Positions 1 through 9,034 of a DNA stretch of 32,464 nucleotides are shown piece by piece. The DNA is taken from the NCBI GenBank assembly GCA_011051615.1, contig DRKU01000067.1:1-32464 (forward strand). The letters are read 5' to 3'. The position numbers were made by a program, and so were the translations under genes. The number at the start of each line of letters is the position of its first letter. Positions within the stretch are counted from its first letter, which is position 1. The notes beneath the pieces were generated by a model. The model did not search any database. It saw nothing but the letters and a program-made list of their open reading frames with translations, and was not told the DNA's origin. Source of the stretch: Gammaproteobacteria bacterium (GTDB lineage Bacteria; Pseudomonadota; Gammaproteobacteria; CAMYNG01).

Positions 1-291
1 AAGCTCCAGCGCACCGTAGCGGCGCCCGGCACCGAGGACGACGATGGCACCGGCGGATGGTTTTTCCAGTGCAGCGGGGTTGATGGGTGGGGTGATCTCC
101 AGCAGGTAGAGCAGGCCCTGGGCAGTGATGGGCAGGCTGGCAACAAGCAGACCGAGGAAACCGGCCAGCACCATGAGGGTGCCGGTACGATACCAGCGAC
201 GCAGTGCGAAGGTGCCCAGTAACATGAGCAGGATCAGGCTGCCGGGTGGAATGAGCAGGGATTCCAGAAAGCGTACCAGGTAGATCTCCAT
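1..291 (-). CDS. YdcF/ElyC/SanA-like (DUF218) membrane protein, partial (3' end beyond window)
   Basis: Manual reverse-strand translation from ATG at 291: MEIYLVRFLESLLIPPGSLILLMLLGTFALRRW...PSAGAIVVLGAGRRYGALEL. N-terminal TM segments followed by the VVLGxG motif typical of YdcF-like proteins; open to the window edge. Confidence 0.7.
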   Translation of the reverse strand, partial: MEIYLVRFLESLLIPPGSLILLMLLGTFALRRWYRTGTLMVLAGFLGLLVASLPITAQGLLYLLEITPPINPAALEKPSAGAIVVLGAGRRYGALEL

Positions 292-458
292 GTCCTGCAG
301 TCTCTGTACGTGGGGTCAGGGGACGTTGCGTGCCGCGGATCATACCCGCTCGGCAGTATTGCCTGCACTAATACGATCGGAATACGTGCATGTCCAGCGT
401 CTGGCGGACAGACGGTGGGAAAATCCGGATACCCGTCGCCGCGAAGGTGAGTTCAGGT

Positions 459-1088
459 TCAGCGCAGGGCCGCGGCCAGCAGCGCCAGCAGGCGGTTGGA
501 AACGGCATCATGCTCGGCGTCACACAGATCAGTGAGGCGGGTTACCGGCAGTTGTGGGTAGCCACAGGGATTGATACGGGAAAAGGGCGACAGTGCATTG
601 TCGAAGTTGAAGGACAGACCATGGTAACTGCAGCCGTGGCGAATGCGCAGACCGAGGGCGCAGATCTTGGCACCATCCACGTAGACACCGGGGGCATCAC
701 GGCGAGCGCTGGCGGTGATGCCATACTCGCCGAGCAGGGTGATGACACTGTTTTCCATGAGCGACACCAGCTGACGCACACCAAGACCGCGGCGACGCAT
801 ATCCACCAGTACGTAGACGATGAACTGGCCCGGTCCATGCCAGGTTACCTGCCCGCCGCGATCACTCTGTATTACCGGCGTATCGCCGGGATCGAGGAGA
901 TGTTCGGGGCGGCCGTTGAGGCCCTGGGTATAGACCGGCGGGTGTTCAAGCAGCCACAGCTCATCGGGTGTGTCGACATCGCGCTCGGCCGTGAAGCGGC
1001 GCATGGCCTCCTGAGTCTCGGCATAGTCCCGCTGGCCGAGGTGGCGGACGATGAGATCGGTGGGCATGGCGCGCGGGGCGGTGTTCAT
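459..1088 (-). CDS. lipB: Octanoyl-[acyl-carrier-protein]:protein N-octanoyltransferase LipB
   Basis: 209 aa ORF with LipB motifs (LWLLEHPPVYTQGL, DRGGQVTWHGPGQFIVYVLVD, GAKICALGLRIRHGCSYHGLSFN). Confidence 0.95.
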   Translation of the reverse strand: MNTAPRAMPTDLIVRHLGQRDYAETQEAMRRFTAERDVDTPDELWLLEHPPVYTQGLNGRPEHLLDPGDTPVIQSDRGGQVTWHGPGQFIVYVLVDMRRRGLGVRQLVSLMENSVITLLGEYGITASARRDAPGVYVDGAKICALGLRIRHGCSYHGLSFNFDNALSPFSRINPCGYPQLPVTRLTDLCDAEHDAVSNRLLALLAAALR

Positions 1089-1354
1089 AGCGCCATAAGG
1101 ACATGCTCGGAAGCGGTCAACTCCCGGTAGGCTTCGTCCAGTTGTGCACGACTGCCGGCACGCACGGTGACGGTGAGGGACAGGTAGTTTGCCCCACGGC
1201 TGTTACGTCGCCGGGTGTCGAGAATATCGGCTGCGGCAAAATGACGACGCAGTACGTCGTGGACATGTTGTTCGAACTCCTCGCTCTGGCGTCCCATGAC
1301 CTTGATGGCAAAATCACAGGGAAACTCCAGCGGGGAGTCTTCGTCACGGCTCAT
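1085..1354 (-). CDS. YbeD/DUF493 family protein
   Basis: MSRDEDSPLEFPCDFAIKVMGRQSEEFEQHV...YLSLTVTVRAGSRAQLDEAYRELTASEHVLMAL; size and position next to lipB fit YbeD. Start could instead be an upstream ATG at 1384 overlapping the dat stop. Confidence 0.85.
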   Translation of the reverse strand: MSRDEDSPLEFPCDFAIKVMGRQSEEFEQHVHDVLRRHFAAADILDTRRRNSRGANYLSLTVTVRAGSRAQLDEAYRELTASEHVLMAL

Positions 1355-1380
1355 GGTATTCGTGTCCCGTTTACCTTTCA

Positions 1381-2235
1381 TCATGCGCGGCGCAGGGCCT
1401 GCTTGTAGTCCTGGTAGATGGCGAACATCTTTGCCCATACGGGTCCCGGTCGGCCATCGCCGACCGGCTGGTCATCCAGTCGTGTCACCGGCAGGATCTC
1501 CCGGGTCGAGCTGGTGAGCCAGATCTCATCGGCCTGGGTCAGCGTTGCGACAGGGATGTCTTCTTCGACACAGTCGAGGCCGTGTTTGTTGGCCAGTTCC
1601 ACCACCAGGTCACGGGTGATCCCCGGTAACAGCTGACGGCTCTTGGGTGGCGTGGTTATACGCCCGTCGTGGACCACAAAGACGTTACTGGCGGCGCCCT
1701 CGGTGACCAGCCCGTCGCGGATGAGAATGGCCTCCGCGCAGCCGGCATCGACGGCCTCCTGACGCAGGAGGATGTTGGGCAACAGGGTAATGGCCTTGAT
1801 ATTACAGTGTTTCCAGCGCGTATCTTCGAGGGTGATGGCACACACGCCCTGTTCACGGACCTGGTTATCCACCGGCTTGAGGGGATTGCACATGACGAAG
1901 ACGGTGGGTGTGATCTTTTCAGGGAAGCCGTGATCGCGTACCGCAATACCCCGCGTGACCTGCAGATAGACCGACTGGTCCCCATCCCCGTTCTTCTCCA
2001 GCAATGTTTCGAGAATGGTGCGCCATTCGGTATTGCTGTAGGGGTTGGTGATACGCGTGGCAGTCAGGCTGTCATCGAGCCTTTGCAGGTGTTCATCGAG
2101 GCGGAACAGCTTGCCGTTATAGGCAGGGATCACTTCATAGACACCATCGCCAAAGATGAAGCCGCGATCCAGCACGGGAACGCGGGCTTCCTCGGCGGGC
2201 AGGTACTCACCGTTGAGATAGACGATGCCGCTCAT
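1381..2235 (-). CDS. dat: D-amino-acid aminotransferase (class IV PLP-dependent)
   Basis: From MSGIVYLNGEYLPAEEARVPVLDRGFIFGDGVYEVIPAYNGKLFRLDEHLQRL; fold type IV PLP signature; start inferred at 2235. Confidence 0.9.
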   Translation of the reverse strand: MSGIVYLNGEYLPAEEARVPVLDRGFIFGDGVYEVIPAYNGKLFRLDEHLQRLDDSLTATRITNPYSNTEWRTILETLLEKNGDGDQSVYLQVTRGIAVRDHGFPEKITPTVFVMCNPLKPVDNQVREQGVCAITLEDTRWKHCNIKAITLLPNILLRQEAVDAGCAEAILIRDGLVTEGAASNVFVVHDGRITTPPKSRQLLPGITRDLVVELANKHGLDCVEEDIPVATLTQADEIWLTSSTREILPVTRLDDQPVGDGRPGPVWAKMFAIYQDYKQALRRA

Positions 2236-2248
2236 GGCTGGTCGGGTG

Positions 2249-3388
2249 CTAGTTGAACCACAGCATGATGCTGTCGGTGAAGCGCTGCCACAGCCCGCCC
2301 TCGGGGACGTCCTGCAGGGCCACCAGGGGGTGCGTGGCGATGACTTCATCTCCCAGGCGTACTTCAACCGTGCCATAGGTATTGCCCTTGAAGGCCGGCG
2401 CGATGATCTCCGGTTCCACCGTCATGCTGGCATCCAGTTTTGCGCGCTGGCCGCGTGGCAGGGTGATGTAGAGATCGTTGGTCAGGCCCAGTGGCAGCAT
2501 CTCGATTTCGCCTTTCCAGATGCGCATCTCGGTAAGTGGTTCATTGGCCTTGTACAACTGGAAGGTGTCGTAGAAGCGGAAGCCATAGTTGAGCAGCTTG
2601 CGCGTGGCCTCGACACGTGCATTTTCACCATCGGTGCCGAGCACGACGGAAATCAGGCGCATGTTGTCCTGTCTGGCCGAAGTCACCAGGCAGAAACCGG
2701 CGCTCTCGGTGTGCCCGGTTTTGACACCATCGACACGTTCGTCGAGCCACAACAGACGGTTACGGTTGGACTGGCGAATATTGTTATAGGTGAACTCCTT
2801 GATGCTGTACCAGGAATAGTACTCGGGGAATTCACGGATCAGGGCGCGGGTGAGGATGGCGAGGTCGTGCGCCGTGGTGTAGTGATCTTCGTCGGGCCAG
2901 CCGGTGGCATTGACGAAATGGCTGTCGTTCATGCCGAGCAGTTTGGCGTGCTGGTTCATCAACTGGGCAAAGGCATCTTCTCCGCCGGCGATGTGTTCGG
3001 CCAGTGCCACGCTGGCATCATTGCCTGACTGTACGATCATGCCAAGCAGCAGGTCATGGATGCTGACTTCCTTGCCTACCTCGATGAACATACGTGAACC
3101 TTTCATCTTCCAGGCCTTCTTGCTGACCCGCGTGGTTTCATCGAGGCTCACGGTACCGTTACGGATCTCGTTGAATACCACCCATGCGGTCATGAGTTTG
3201 GTCAGGCTGGCCGGCTCGATGCGTTCCATGCTTTTCTTTTCCGCCAGCACGCGGCCACTGTTGGCATCGATGAGCAGATAGGCGCGGGCCTTGATGGCCG
3301 GCGGTGCCGGTACCAGGTCAGGGCGTGCGCTGACGGTGGCGGTGAAGGCCAGCAGGCAGAGGGCAGTGACAAAACGCATCGTTTTCAT
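2249..3388 (-). CDS. dacA: D-alanyl-D-alanine carboxypeptidase (penicillin-binding protein 5/6 family)
   Basis: 379 aa with signal peptide, SxxK (EPASLTKLM), SGN (QSGNDASVAL) and KTG (VDGVKTGHTESAGFC) motifs. Confidence 0.95.
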   Translation of the reverse strand: MKTMRFVTALCLLAFTATVSARPDLVPAPPAIKARAYLLIDANSGRVLAEKKSMERIEPASLTKLMTAWVVFNEIRNGTVSLDETTRVSKKAWKMKGSRMFIEVGKEVSIHDLLLGMIVQSGNDASVALAEHIAGGEDAFAQLMNQHAKLLGMNDSHFVNATGWPDEDHYTTAHDLAILTRALIREFPEYYSWYSIKEFTYNNIRQSNRNRLLWLDERVDGVKTGHTESAGFCLVTSARQDNMRLISVVLGTDGENARVEATRKLLNYGFRFYDTFQLYKANEPLTEMRIWKGEIEMLPLGLTNDLYITLPRGQRAKLDASMTVEPEIIAPAFKGNTYGTVEVRLGDEVIATHPLVALQDVPEGGLWQRFTDSIMLWFN

Positions 3389-3484
3389 GATTCTTCCGTG
3401 TTCGTGTTTCGGATTTCAGACAGGGGATATTGTACTGATTGTGTGGGGTGAAACCCAGTCCACCGTATGGCAGGCAGAACGTGA

Positions 3485-3693
3485 ACTAGATAACTGTTCC
3501 GAAATCCAGGTCATTTCGGGGGGGCAGGCGCCGGTTGGTCGGTACGTCGCCCCACGTGTCCTGCCATGACACGCGGTAAATACGTCCCTGTACGCTCGAC
3601 AGCCGCGTCCCTGCGGCTGACGGTCATGCCAGGACACGTGGGACGACGTAGCTGGCGTAGGGAGTGATCTATATTTCGGAGCAGTTATCTAGT
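3485..3693. repeat. MITE-like imperfect palindromic element at the 3' end of rlpA
   Basis: Terminal arms actagataactgttccgaaat (3485-3505) and atttcggagcagttatctagt (3673-3693) are inverted with 1 mismatch in 21. Inner arms 3543-3569 and 3624-3650 (tacgtcgYcccacgtgtcctgScatga) are inverted with 2 mismatches in 27. A central hairpin lies at 3600-3619. Confidence 0.85.
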
Positions 3694-4498
3694 CGACCAC
3701 CACATGGGCACGTGCAATGCCAAGGGCCGAGATCCGCTCGGCCAGGCGATCGGCGGCTTCGACGCTGGAGACCGGCCCGATATGCACGCGGTAGAGCCTG
3801 TCCGTGCTGGAAAAGCGCATGTGCACGGGATGGTGGCCGGCAATGCTGTCCAGGCGGTGCTTGAGGCGCTCGGCATTGACGCGACTGGTGAAGGCACCGG
3901 CCTGCACGTAGAGGCGATAGCTTCCACCGGCGGGGGCCGGCGACGGGACCGGCTGGCCGGGACGCCAGCTGTCGGGATCGATGGCGCGCACTTCCACCAT
4001 GCCGGTACCAGTGGCGGTGATGCCCAGTTTGACGGCGGCCGCATAGGAGAGATCGATGATGCGATTGTCATGGAAGGGGCCACGGTCATTGACGCGTACT
4101 ACCGCACGGCGGTTGTTCTCCAGGTTGGTGACCAGCACGTAGCTTGGCAATGGCAGGGTGCGATGGGCGGCGGTCATGGCATACATGTCGTAGGTTTCGC
4201 CACTGGATGTGCGATGGCCATGGAACTTGGCGCCATACCAGGAGGCAACACCCCGTTCCACGTAACCCCGTGCCGACTGCATGACCGTGTAGCGCCGGCC
4301 ACGTTCCACGTAGGAGGCCGGGTTGCCATAGCGTGAACGCGGCTCACTGCGTGGCACGGCGTCGGCAATGCGATCGGGATCGAGGCTTCGTGAAGGAGCA
4401 CCATCCACCGCACGGCTGTAACGGGAAGTGCTACAGGCTGACAGGAAGAGACTCAGCAACAGCAGCAGGGCAAGACTGATATGTGTACGTCGCAACAT
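3689..4498 (-). CDS. rlpA: Septal ring lytic transglycosylase RlpA family lipoprotein with SPOR domain
   Basis: Lipobox (LSACSTSRYS), RlpA double-psi barrel (GVASWYGAKFHGHRTSSGETYDMYAMTAAHRTLPLPSYVLVTNLENNRRAVVRVNDRGPF), C-terminal SPOR-like region. Start inferred at 4498. Confidence 0.95.
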   Translation of the reverse strand: MLRRTHISLALLLLLSLFLSACSTSRYSRAVDGAPSRSLDPDRIADAVPRSEPRSRYGNPASYVERGRRYTVMQSARGYVERGVASWYGAKFHGHRTSSGETYDMYAMTAAHRTLPLPSYVLVTNLENNRRAVVRVNDRGPFHDNRIIDLSYAAAVKLGITATGTGMVEVRAIDPDSWRPGQPVPSPAPAGGSYRLYVQAGAFTSRVNAERLKHRLDSIAGHHPVHMRFSSTDRLYRVHIGPVSSVEAADRLAERISALGIARAHVVVD

Positions 4499-4521
4499 GG
4501 TGAGTGACCGCCAGGGACTCA

Positions 4522-5526
4522 TCAGGGTGTCGGGCTTGCAATGGCCTGGCTCAGCTGGAACACGGCCATGGCATACAGCTTACTGTGATTGTAACGCGTA
4601 ATGACGTAAAAGTTGTGCCAGCCGAGCCAGTATTCCGGACCATCCTTGCCCTGTAGTTCAATAAGTGTGGCGAGGCGATCGGCGGGGATGTCAGCGGGCA
4701 CTTCGACGCCGGCTGCGCGCAGTTGCGCCACGCTCCAGTGGGGTTTCAGTTCCCGGCCGAGCAGGGCGCGCCAGGCCTTGCCCGTCACCGTAACCGGCTG
4801 GGCGATGGCTTCACCGGTGCGCCAGCCGTGACGTTTGAAATAGTTGGCCACGCTACCGATGACGTCATGCCTGTTCTGCCACAGGTCGCGTTTGCCGTCG
4901 CCATCGAAATCCACCGCGTAGCGGCGAAAGCTGGAGGAGATGAACTGTGGCATGCCCATGGCGCCGGCATAGGAACCGGTCTGTTTGAGCGGGTCCATTT
5001 CCTGCTCGCGCGTCATGAGCAGGTATTGTTCCAGCTCACTGCGAAAGAAACGCGCGCGCGGCGGGTAGGCAAAGGCCAGCGTGGAGAGCGAGTCGATAAC
5101 CGGGTAGCGGCCCTTATGACGCCCGTAGAAGGTTTCGACACCGATAATGGCGGTAATGATCTCACCGGGTACGCCAAAGCTGACGGTGGCGCGCTGCAGG
5201 ATGTCGGCATTTTCCTGCATGAAGCTTCGCCCGCCTTCGATACGTTTCGAGGTCAGGAAAATAGGTCGGTACTCGTGCCAGGGCTTGGCTTCCGCGGGGC
5301 GGGAGATGGCGCGAATGATATCGCGGCGTAGCCGGGCCTGGCGCAGCACGCTTTCCAGGTCGCGGGCATCGAACTTGTGTCGCGTGACCATGTCACCGAT
5401 GAACTCGCGAATGGCATCGAGATCGACTTCGATCTCGGTCTCCGGCGAGGGGGAATTGGCGGCGGCCGGCAGGCCAAACAGCAGGCCCAGCAGCAGGGGA
5501 GCGACTCTACAGCGTTTCAGATCCAT
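4522..5526 (-). CDS. mltB: Lytic murein transglycosylase B
   Basis: ITAIIGVETFYGRHKGRYPVIDSLSTLAFAYPPRARFFRSELEQYLL and GSYAGAMGMPQFISSSFRRYAVDFDGDGKRDLW are characteristic of MltB. Confidence 0.95.
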   Translation of the reverse strand: MDLKRCRVAPLLLGLLFGLPAAANSPSPETEIEVDLDAIREFIGDMVTRHKFDARDLESVLRQARLRRDIIRAISRPAEAKPWHEYRPIFLTSKRIEGGRSFMQENADILQRATVSFGVPGEIITAIIGVETFYGRHKGRYPVIDSLSTLAFAYPPRARFFRSELEQYLLMTREQEMDPLKQTGSYAGAMGMPQFISSSFRRYAVDFDGDGKRDLWQNRHDVIGSVANYFKRHGWRTGEAIAQPVTVTGKAWRALLGRELKPHWSVAQLRAAGVEVPADIPADRLATLIELQGKDGPEYWLGWHNFYVITRYNHSKLYAMAVFQLSQAIASPTP

Positions 5527-5549
5527 GTTGTGTCAAGTATATCCAAAAA

Positions 5550-6686
5550 TCAGGTGGCCATGAGGCGACGGTGTGTATGGATGGACATAAGGATACCAAA
5601 GGCCGCCATCATGGTGACCATGGAAGTTCCACCATAGCTGACCAACGGCAGGGGCAGGCCTACGACCGGCAGGATCCCGCTGACCATGCCCATGTTAACG
5701 AAGAAGTAGACGAAGAAGGTCAGCGTAAGGCCGCCGGCCACCAGGCGACTGAAGGTATCCTGAGCCTGTGTCGCAATCACCATACCGCGCGCGAGGATCG
5801 TCAGGTAGATGGCCAGCAGCAACAGGCTGCCGATGAAACCGAACTCCTCGCTGTAGACGGCAAAGATGAAATCCGTCGAACGCTCCGGCAGGAAATCCAG
5901 GTGCGACTGGGTACCGTGCAGCCAGCCCTTGCCGTAGAGGCCGCCGGAACCGATGGCGATGGTGGACTGGATGGTGTGATAACCGGCGCCAAGGGGATCG
6001 CTTTCGGGATTGAGCAGGGTCAGCACACGTTGTTTCTGGTAGTCGTGCATGACGAACTGCCACAGCAGTGGCATGGAGGCGCCGGCCAGCACGGCGAGGC
6101 TGATCATCAGTCGCCAGCTGAGGCCGGCGAGAAAGAGCACGAAGAATCCCGAACTGGCAATGAGAATGGCGGTGCCGAGGTCCGGTTGTTTGGCCACCAG
6201 CAGGGTCGGCAGCAGCAGGAAGATGCTGGCGATGAACTTGCGCCGGTGACTGGGGGGGAGCGGGGCATCGGCCAGGTAGGCGGCGATCATCAGCGGCACG
6301 GCCAGTTTCATCAGTTCCGAGGGTTGGAAGGTGAACAGGCCGAGATCGAGCCAGCGCTGCGCGCCCTTGCCTGTCACGCCCAGCAGGAGCACGGCGAACA
6401 GCAGGATGAGGCCGATACCGAACAGCCACGGTGCCCAGCGACGCAGCACCATGGGCGGGATCTGCGCCAGCGCGAACATCACGCCGAAGGCAATGGCGAG
6501 GCGGATCAACTGGCGCACCACCAGTGCCGAATTCTGTTCGCCGGCACTGTAGAGCACGAACAGGCCCAGCCCGGCGAGTAGCAGCAGGGAAACCAGCATA
6601 GGCAGATCGATATGCAGGCGCATGAGCAGCTTGCGCCCGGCGCTGATGCGATCCTCCTCAATGAACTGGCCGCTGTGGGTGCTCAT
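5550..6686 (-). CDS. rodA: Rod shape-determining protein RodA (SEDS family)
   Basis: Polytopic SEDS protein; KQPDLGTAILI, STDFIFAVYSEEFGFIGSLLLL, GLPLPLVSYGGTSMV. Confidence 0.97.
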   Translation of the reverse strand: MSTHSGQFIEEDRISAGRKLLMRLHIDLPMLVSLLLLAGLGLFVLYSAGEQNSALVVRQLIRLAIAFGVMFALAQIPPMVLRRWAPWLFGIGLILLFAVLLLGVTGKGAQRWLDLGLFTFQPSELMKLAVPLMIAAYLADAPLPPSHRRKFIASIFLLLPTLLVAKQPDLGTAILIASSGFFVLFLAGLSWRLMISLAVLAGASMPLLWQFVMHDYQKQRVLTLLNPESDPLGAGYHTIQSTIAIGSGGLYGKGWLHGTQSHLDFLPERSTDFIFAVYSEEFGFIGSLLLLAIYLTILARGMVIATQAQDTFSRLVAGGLTLTFFVYFFVNMGMVSGILPVVGLPLPLVSYGGTSMVTMMAAFGILMSIHTHRRLMAT

Positions 6687-8536
6687 TGGGCCTTGACCAG
6701 AAAGGCATCCATGACCTTGCGCGCGATGGGCGCCGCCACGGCACCGCCGCTGCCACCGTTTTCGACGATCACGGCCACCGCGATGCGTGGGTCTTCCACC
6801 GGCGCGAAGGCGATGAACAGGGCATGGTCGCGCAGGCGCTTCTGGATGTCCTCGGCAACGTATTCCTCGTCCTGCTTGATGCCGAAGACCTGCGCGGTGC
6901 CGGTCTTGCCGGCGATGGTGTAAGTCAGATTCACGTTGATCCTGCGTGCGGTGCCATAGATGGAGTGTACAACACGCTTCATGGAACGAATGATCAGGTC
7001 CCAGTTTTTCTGCTGATGAATTATGACAGGTTCGAACTGGCGCGGTTCCAGCGGGATCACATTTTCAGCGCCGGGATGCTGGATACTGCGTACCAGGGTT
7101 GGCCGCATGTGCCGGCCGCGACTGGCCAGGGTGGCAGTGGCCGAGGCCAGTTGCAGCGGGGTAGTCAGGGTAAAACCCTGGCCGATGCCGGTGATGAGCG
7201 TCTCGCCGTGGTACCAGCGCTGGTTGTAGGTGGCCTTCTTCCATTCTCGTGATGGCAGCAGGCCGGGCAGTTCACCACGGATGTCGATGCCCGTGCGCTG
7301 GCCGAGGCCGAAGCGCGACAGGTAGCTGTGGATGCGATCGATACCCAGCTCGAAGGCGAGGTCGTAGAAGTATACGTCGCAGGACTCGACGATGGCCCGA
7401 TCCAGGTCCACGTCGCCATGGCCGCCCTTTTTCCAGTCACGGTAGCGCCGTTCATCGTTCTTGAGCATGTACCAGCCGGGGCAGTTCACCTCGCGCTGGG
7501 GATCGGTGACCTTGAGCTCCAGCCCGGCGAGGCCCATGAAGGGCTTGATAGTGGAGCCGGGCGGGTACTGCCCCTGCAGGGCACGGTTGAACAGCGGGCG
7601 GTTGGGTGAATCGCGCAGGGCCTTGTAAGTGGTGCTGTCGAGCCCGTTGACGAACAGGTTGGGGTCGTAGGTCGGCATGCTGACCAGTGCCAGTACGGCG
7701 CCAGTGCGTGGATCGATGGCCACCAGGGCGCCGTTTTCCTCGCCAAAGGCCTGCTGCGCGGCCAGTTGCAGGCGTGCATCAAGATTGAGATACAGGGTCT
7801 GGCCGGGGACCGGCAGGGTGCGATCCATCTTGCGTAAAACGCGCGCCTGGGCATTGGTCTCGACGCGCTGGTGGCCGACCTGGCCGTGGAGGATATCCTC
7901 ATAGTATTTTTCAATGCCCACTTTGCCGATGTAGTGACTGCCCCTGTAGTTGGATGGATCGAGCGTACGCAATTCCTCGATGCTGATGCGACCCACGTAA
8001 CCCACCGCGTGCGCAGTGAGTTCACCCAGCGGATAATGACGCGCCAGGTCGGCATTGATAAACACGCCCGGCAGGCGGTGGCGGCGCGCGGCGATCCGCG
8101 CCACCTCCTCGTCGGTGAGACGAAAGCGCAGTGGTACACCTTCGAAGCGGTGCGTGACCTTGAGTTGCTCGTGGAAACGCGCCAGGTCCTCGTCGGTGAT
8201 GCGCACCAGTGTGGCCAGCTCAGCCAGCGTCTGCTCCATGTTCTCGACACGCTCGGGGACGATCTCGAGGCGGAAGCTGGGCAGGTTCTGCGCCAGCAGC
8301 ACGCCGTTGCGGTCATAGATCAGGCCGCGTGTGGGCACCAGCGGGCGGATGCTGACACGGTTGTTCTCCGACAGCGTGGTGTAGTGTTCGTGCTCGAGGA
8401 TCTGCAACTGGGCGAGGCGGCCCATCAGCACGCTGATCAGCAGCAGCACCACCACCCCGGCGACCAGCATGCGGCGGTTGAACAGCAGGGTCTCACGCAG
8501 GTGATCCTTGATCGGCAGTGGGTTGAGTCGCGCCAT
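6683..8536 (-). CDS. mrdA: Peptidoglycan D,D-transpeptidase MrdA (PBP2)
   Basis: 617 aa; single N-terminal TM; YPPGSTIKPF active-site Ser; IAGKTGTAQV; adjacent to rodA. Confidence 0.97.
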   Translation of the reverse strand: MARLNPLPIKDHLRETLLFNRRMLVAGVVVLLLISVLMGRLAQLQILEHEHYTTLSENNRVSIRPLVPTRGLIYDRNGVLLAQNLPSFRLEIVPERVENMEQTLAELATLVRITDEDLARFHEQLKVTHRFEGVPLRFRLTDEEVARIAARRHRLPGVFINADLARHYPLGELTAHAVGYVGRISIEELRTLDPSNYRGSHYIGKVGIEKYYEDILHGQVGHQRVETNAQARVLRKMDRTLPVPGQTLYLNLDARLQLAAQQAFGEENGALVAIDPRTGAVLALVSMPTYDPNLFVNGLDSTTYKALRDSPNRPLFNRALQGQYPPGSTIKPFMGLAGLELKVTDPQREVNCPGWYMLKNDERRYRDWKKGGHGDVDLDRAIVESCDVYFYDLAFELGIDRIHSYLSRFGLGQRTGIDIRGELPGLLPSREWKKATYNQRWYHGETLITGIGQGFTLTTPLQLASATATLASRGRHMRPTLVRSIQHPGAENVIPLEPRQFEPVIIHQQKNWDLIIRSMKRVVHSIYGTARRINVNLTYTIAGKTGTAQVFGIKQDEEYVAEDIQKRLRDHALFIAFAPVEDPRIAVAVIVENGGSGGAVAAPIARKVMDAFLVKAQ

Positions 8537-8545
8537 GGCGAGCCG

Positions 8546-9034
8546 CTACTTCACCTGGTAGCGTCGGCGTACGAAACGCATGAACATGAACAGCCATGGC
8601 CAGACCAGTGCCGTGGTCAGGGTCGGCGCCAGGTTCGACCAGATGGTCGGTGCCGTTCCGGTAAGTCCGCGGATCCACAGCATGACAATGGAATAGATCA
8701 TCACCAGCAACAGCACCGTCAGGGCCTGCTGGCCGAGCGGAAAGACACGAATGCGTTGATGCAGCTTGATGGTGAGGAAGGCGACCAGCGCCATGGCCAT
8801 GGCATGCTGGCCGAGCAGGGTGCCCTGAGCCACGTCCACCATGAGACCGGCAAACCAGCCCAGCCCTACGCCGACGCGCTCGGGCAGGGCCATACACCAA
8901 TATATAAGCACCATGACCACCCACTCGGGGCGCAGCAGGCGCGCCCATTCGGGCAACGGCACCATCAGCAGGATCATGGCGGCGACGAAGGTGAAGAAGA
9001 TGATCCAGCCACCGCGATGGGTATGTGCTGTCAT
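8546..9034 (-). CDS. mreD: Rod shape-determining protein MreD
   Basis: MTAHTHRGGWIIFFTFVAAMILLMVPLPEWARLLRPEWVVMVLIYWCMALPERVGVGLGWFAGLMVDVAQGTLLGQHAM; between mreC and mrdA. Confidence 0.93.
   Translation of the reverse strand: MTAHTHRGGWIIFFTFVAAMILLMVPLPEWARLLRPEWVVMVLIYWCMALPERVGVGLGWFAGLMVDVAQGTLLGQHAMAMALVAFLTIKLHQRIRVFPLGQQALTVLLLVMIYSIVMLWIRGLTGTAPTIWSNLAPTLTTALVWPWLFMFMRFVRRRYQVK

Noticed and set aside
390-1130. Long plus-strand ORF opposite lipB (246 aa), and similar long ORFs opposite rodA, mrdA, mreB, mreC, TPR, gatA/gatB, prfA etc.
   Set aside because: Antisense open frames are expected in GC-rich coding DNA; the opposite strand encodes recognisable proteins and these translations show no family motifs.
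3416-3637. Minus-strand 73-aa ORF between dacA and rlpA
   Set aside because: It overlaps the palindromic element; the translation has no recognisable domain and the inverted-repeat structure explains the sequence better.
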